Shown here: positions 61,349-64,000 of the stretch, one piece after another
How positions within the stretch are numbered: position 1 is the stretch's first letter
Layout of the letters: each line of letters begins with the position of its first letter
Source of the DNA: CAXXHQ01 sp963665265
GTDB taxonomy: Bacteria > Planctomycetota > Planctomycetia > Pirellulales > Thermoguttaceae
Reading direction: 5' to 3'
DNA: 64,000 bases
Assembly: GCA_963665265.2 (NCBI GenBank)
Contig: OY762224.2
Coordinates: 1,302,001 to 1,366,000, forward strand
The notes under the pieces: generated by a model
The model's database searches: none
Seen by the model: the letters and a program-made list of their open reading frames with translations, nothing else
What the model was told of the DNA's origin: nothing
Program-made: the position numbers and the translations under genes

Positions 61349-61876
61349 TTACAACGACGAGCGTTTTCTTTTAGACGTTTTCCAGAAGAATAAACCCATT
61401 CCGATCAAGCCGACGGTCGCCGGTTCAGGAACGCTCTCCATCTTCGTCAGCGTGAATATCGCATCGCCGACGTTATCGTTGGGATAATTGTCGGCGACTC
61501 CGGCAAGGAGAGTTTGGTCGGACGAAACGCTAAAAAACATCGTTCTTGTCGTATTGTTCGGATTCGTTCCGTCCGCCATCGGGTCGTACATAACCGACTT
61601 CAAATCGGACGTGACGAGCGAAATTCCTCCGACGACGTTGTCGTAGCCTTTCCCTTCGCAGATATTCCAGTAGGAATCTTCCAGATAGAACTGGTACTTT
61701 CCTGCGGTTACGGAGACGGACACGGCCGTGCTAGGGAATAACGCCGGATCGCCGCTGACCCAGCTATGGATGGTAAATGTTTGCGAATCGCCGACATTGA
61801 CGAGACTGGCGTTTACAGGCGAGTTGAAGGCGAACGCCAAACAAGACAACGCGCAGAGAACAAAGCGTCGGTTCAT
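61349..61876 (-). CDS. PEP-CTERM sorted exported protein
   Basis: 175 residues from ATG 61876, with GGAG seven bases upstream. Signal peptide LCALSCLAFAFNSPVNA. A beta-rich domain follows with VGDSQTFTIHSWVSGDPALF, and FFSVSSDQTLLAGVADNYP. The C-terminus has VPEP, a hydrophobic stretch ATVGLIGMGLFFW and a basic KTSKRKRSSL end: a PEP-CTERM exosortase signal with a longer basic tail than usual. Envelope-associated; role unknown. It diverges from a large exported repeat protein gene. Confidence 0.82.
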   Translation of the reverse strand: MNRRFVLCALSCLAFAFNSPVNASLVNVGDSQTFTIHSWVSGDPALFPSTAVSVSVTAGKYQFYLEDSYWNICEGKGYDNVVGGISLVTSDLKSVMYDPMADGTNPNNTTRTMFFSVSSDQTLLAGVADNYPNDNVGDAIFTLTKMESVPEPATVGLIGMGLFFWKTSKRKRSSL

Positions 61877-62646
61877 AATATGCTCCGGAAGGATAGTAAG
61901 CGGTTCGTTAACCGATAAAAGGCGCTTTTCTTTTGACAAGCGGTGAAAAACGAGCGATAAAAAGGTGCAGCGTTCCGACCGCCCCGACCGGAACGCTACG
62001 CATACCATGAACGCCCTTGAAGCGGGCGCGTTGTACGACGGAGTCCATGAAAAACATCGTCGCGGACGGTGACAGCATGTTGTCACCCCCTCCGAAGATT
62101 TTTTTGGATTTTTTCTGTCTCTCGAATTGGCGCAACTCCCGTAAAACTCTTCGCATTCGTCGTGACGCGACCGACGCTCACGATAAATTCATCGATTCGG
62201 CTTATTGACAACCCCTCTCGCAGTTGCTAGCTTCACCGTCAGTTTGACGCCCGCATCGTGCGCGGGTATGCGTGCATCGTAAGGAGAATCGCCGAGGATT
62301 TGTAACGCACAGTTTGAATACAATTTGAAATGACGCGCGAGCGTCAAGTTATTGCTTCCCACAAATACGACCAACCTGGGCTTTCATCGGCCCTTGATGA
62401 ACAGAAGCAGTACTTGGACCGCGCTCCCGAAAGGGAGCGTCGGACTAGGTGCTGATCTGTTCGCCCCTTGGTCGGGGTTGTGGGAGCGGCCTTGGTTTCG
62501 GCGCTCCTTTCTTTTTTATACGCCAAGAAGGACGAACAACACCTTAACACCTTTGACTTGCCGCAGTGACTTTGGTTCCGGGCGGGTAAACAGAAGGGCG
62601 CAAGCCTCGGCATTACGTCGAGCGTCGTTGCGCCAAGGGGGACGCA
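61877..62646. other. divergent intergenic region with many hairpins
   Basis: About 770 bases. GGTGACA/TGTCACC (62068-62087), TGACGC/GCGTCA (about 62330-62345) and GCTCCC-GAAA-GGGAGC (62424-62439, a GNRA tetraloop) are visible. No gene is supported. Confidence 0.45.
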
Positions 62647-64000
62647 ATGAGAGCTTTTCGCGGTAGCGCTATCTTCTTGATTTTATCTTTTGCCTTGGCA
62701 ACGCCTTGTCGGGCGACCGACTACCTTTGGACGGGGAGCGGCGCGGACGGCAATTGGAGCACCACGACGAACTGGTCCGGCTCCGCCGCTCCGACCAGCG
62801 CCGCGACCACGACGATCACGTTCGTCTCGAATGCGGGAACGTACAGCCCGAACAATAACGTCGCCAGTCCTCTCACGTTAAAAACGCTGACGTTCGCGTC
62901 GGTCGCTCCCTCTCTAAAAGTCTCCGGATACGGTTTGACGTTCAACAACGCCTCGCAAAGCGGCGGGATTTATCAATACTCCGCCAACGCCGAACAGGTC
63001 GCAAATGCGATCACTTGGAGCGGAACGGGAATCATGTATTTGAGTTCTTCCGGAAGCGGCGGACTCACGCTCACCAATTCCGTCACGATGTCCGGCTCGA
63101 ACGGGACGTTGGCCGTCAATCTGGGAGGCGTCACGTACAGCGGAACGATGAATACGGGAACCGGCGGCAAGCTTTGGGTCGGCCAAAACGGACCGACTTC
63201 CTTGACGCTGGACGGCGCGACGACGACGGTCGGCGGCGAGTTGGACGTGAATTATCAAGCGACTCGCACCAACGACACCTCTCGCCTGACTCTTAAATCT
63301 GGCGTTTTAACGGTAACTGGCGCGACGTACATCGGCCGCGCCAAGATGCTCGGCGGAGCGAGCGATTATTCGGCTAAGGTCTTGCAGAGCGGCGGAACGG
63401 CGACCTACTCCGGTTCGTTCACCATCGCCGACGCGGGAACCGCCAAAAGCCTCTATGACTTAACTGGCGGAACGCTCACGGCCAACGCCGGGCTTATCGT
63501 CGGCAATCTCGGCAATGGCCAGTTCAACGTTTCCGGCTCCGGCTCGGCGACGATTAACGGCAACCTAACGATTGGCCAAGATTCCAGCCGCGCGACGAAC
63601 GGCGGCGTCAACGTCACCGGCGGAACGCTGAACGTCACGGGGGCGGTGACGCTGGGGGCGAACGGCGGCGTCGGCTCCTTGAATCGATCGGGGGGAACCT
63701 TGAATATCAACGGCGGCTTGAACGTCAACGGAGCGGGAACGCTCTATTTGGACGGTACAAACGGAAGCGTCGCCGCAAAATTCGGCGGCTCGTTTTCTCG
63801 AACCGGCTTGGGAACGTTAACCGTCATCACCTACACGGGAAGCATCGCCGGGAACGAGGCGATCAGCTTCGTCGGCACGACTCCGCTCGCCAACGACATG
63901 ATCGGCCCTTGGGCTGTCGTTCGCGCTGGCGCCGATTCGAGCGGCGACTACTTGAAGGCGACCGGAACGGGAACGGTCTCGTTGGCGAAGGCGACCTATT
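62647..64000 (+). CDS. large exported beta-strand repeat protein (3' truncated)
   Basis: 451 codons are visible and the frame runs off the window. ATG 62647 is the first good start. Signal peptide FLILSFALATPCRA. The mature part begins with YLWTGSGADGNWSTTTNWSG, typical of autotransporter-like/PEP-CTERM adhesion-type proteins in planctomycetes, and continues as Gly/Thr/Asn/Ser-rich strands of about 20 residues, often GGTLTV-like (LTGGTLTANAGLIVGN, VTGGTLNVTGAVTLGA, SGGTLNINGGLNVNG), likely a right-handed beta-helix. Adhesin or envelope role is inferred. A C-terminal sorting signal would lie beyond the window. Confidence 0.82.
   Translation, partial: MRAFRGSAIFLILSFALATPCRATDYLWTGSGADGNWSTTTNWSGSAAPTSAATTTITFVSNAGTYSPNNNVASPLTLKTLTFASVAPSLKVSGYGLTFNNASQSGGIYQYSANAEQVANAITWSGTGIMYLSSSGSGGLTLTNSVTMSGSNGTLAVNLGGVTYSGTMNTGTGGKLWVGQNGPTSLTLDGATTTVGGELDVNYQATRTNDTSRLTLKSGVLTVTGATYIGRAKMLGGASDYSAKVLQSGGTATYSGSFTIADAGTAKSLYDLTGGTLTANAGLIVGNLGNGQFNVSGSGSATINGNLTIGQDSSRATNGGVNVTGGTLNVTGAVTLGANGGVGSLNRSGGTLNINGGLNVNGAGTLYLDGTNGSVAAKFGGSFSRTGLGTLTVITYTGSIAGNEAISFVGTTPLANDMIGPWAVVRAGADSSGDYLKATGTGTVSLAKATY

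Noticed and set aside
61877..62646. c-di-GMP riboswitch before the repeat protein
   Set aside because: The GGGACGCAAAGC-type core could not be recognised; only generic hairpins are present.

Overview
The window looks like a chromosomal segment of a planctomycete, most likely Pirellulales-like. Points in favour: a DUF1559 pseudopilin-like protein, two PEP-CTERM exported proteins, a BamA with a very long Gln/Tyr-rich linker, small secreted proteins rich in Tyr, Pro or Cys, a futalosine-pathway menaquinone gene (mqnD), and moderately GC-rich DNA with long intergenic spacers. An outer membrane (BamA) and a flagellum (FliD, FliS, CsrA) are implied. The organism assignment is inferred from gene content, not from a marker gene.

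Layout. 0-9.4 kb: truncated TrpB-like gene, DUF1648/aldo-keto reductase fusion, Cys-rich repeat protein, apt, small secreted protein, bamA. 9.9-17.2 kb: a sugar C-methyltransferase and a GT41-like glycosyltransferase just upstream of fliD and fliS, suggesting a flagellar glycosylation module. 17.3-19.4 kb: mqnD, tatD and a small hypothetical gene. 19.5-31.7 kb: a minus-strand complex I cluster nuoA-C-D-H-J-K-L-M-N, with nuoI slightly upstream beyond a DUF2203 gene; nuoB, E, F and G are not present. 32-43 kb: csrA, tRNA-Glu, rhaB, PEP-CTERM protein, glgB, a degenerate RNase H-like protein, a small basic protein, a DUF1559 protein and an SH3 protein. Long spacers here hold palindromes and a dispersed repeat. 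44-50.7 kb: hydG with a TM1266-type regulator, anmK-like kinase, a class I amidotransferase lacking its catalytic Cys, rsmG and a conserved hypothetical.

50.9-about 61.3 kb: an integrative element next to tRNA-Leu(GAG). Its leftward arm encodes a tyrosine integrase, an HTH (excisionase-like) protein, a primase-SF3 helicase and a small serine recombinase. Its rightward arm encodes small unknown proteins, two of them paralogues flanking a DUF932 gene. No capsid, terminase, relaxase or secretion gene is visible, so it resembles an integrated plasmid or satellite. Two non-coding structures stand out. One is a perfect 15-bp inverted repeat bracketing AT-rich DNA just upstream of the primase-helicase gene (candidate origin). 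The other is a pair of inverted, 32/34-identical sequences next to the serine recombinase (candidate recombination sites or ends of a small element).

61.3-64 kb: a PEP-CTERM protein and, divergently, the start of a large Gly/Thr/Asn-rich exported beta-strand repeat protein that runs off the window.

All function calls rest on reading the translated sequence and motifs; no database search was run.
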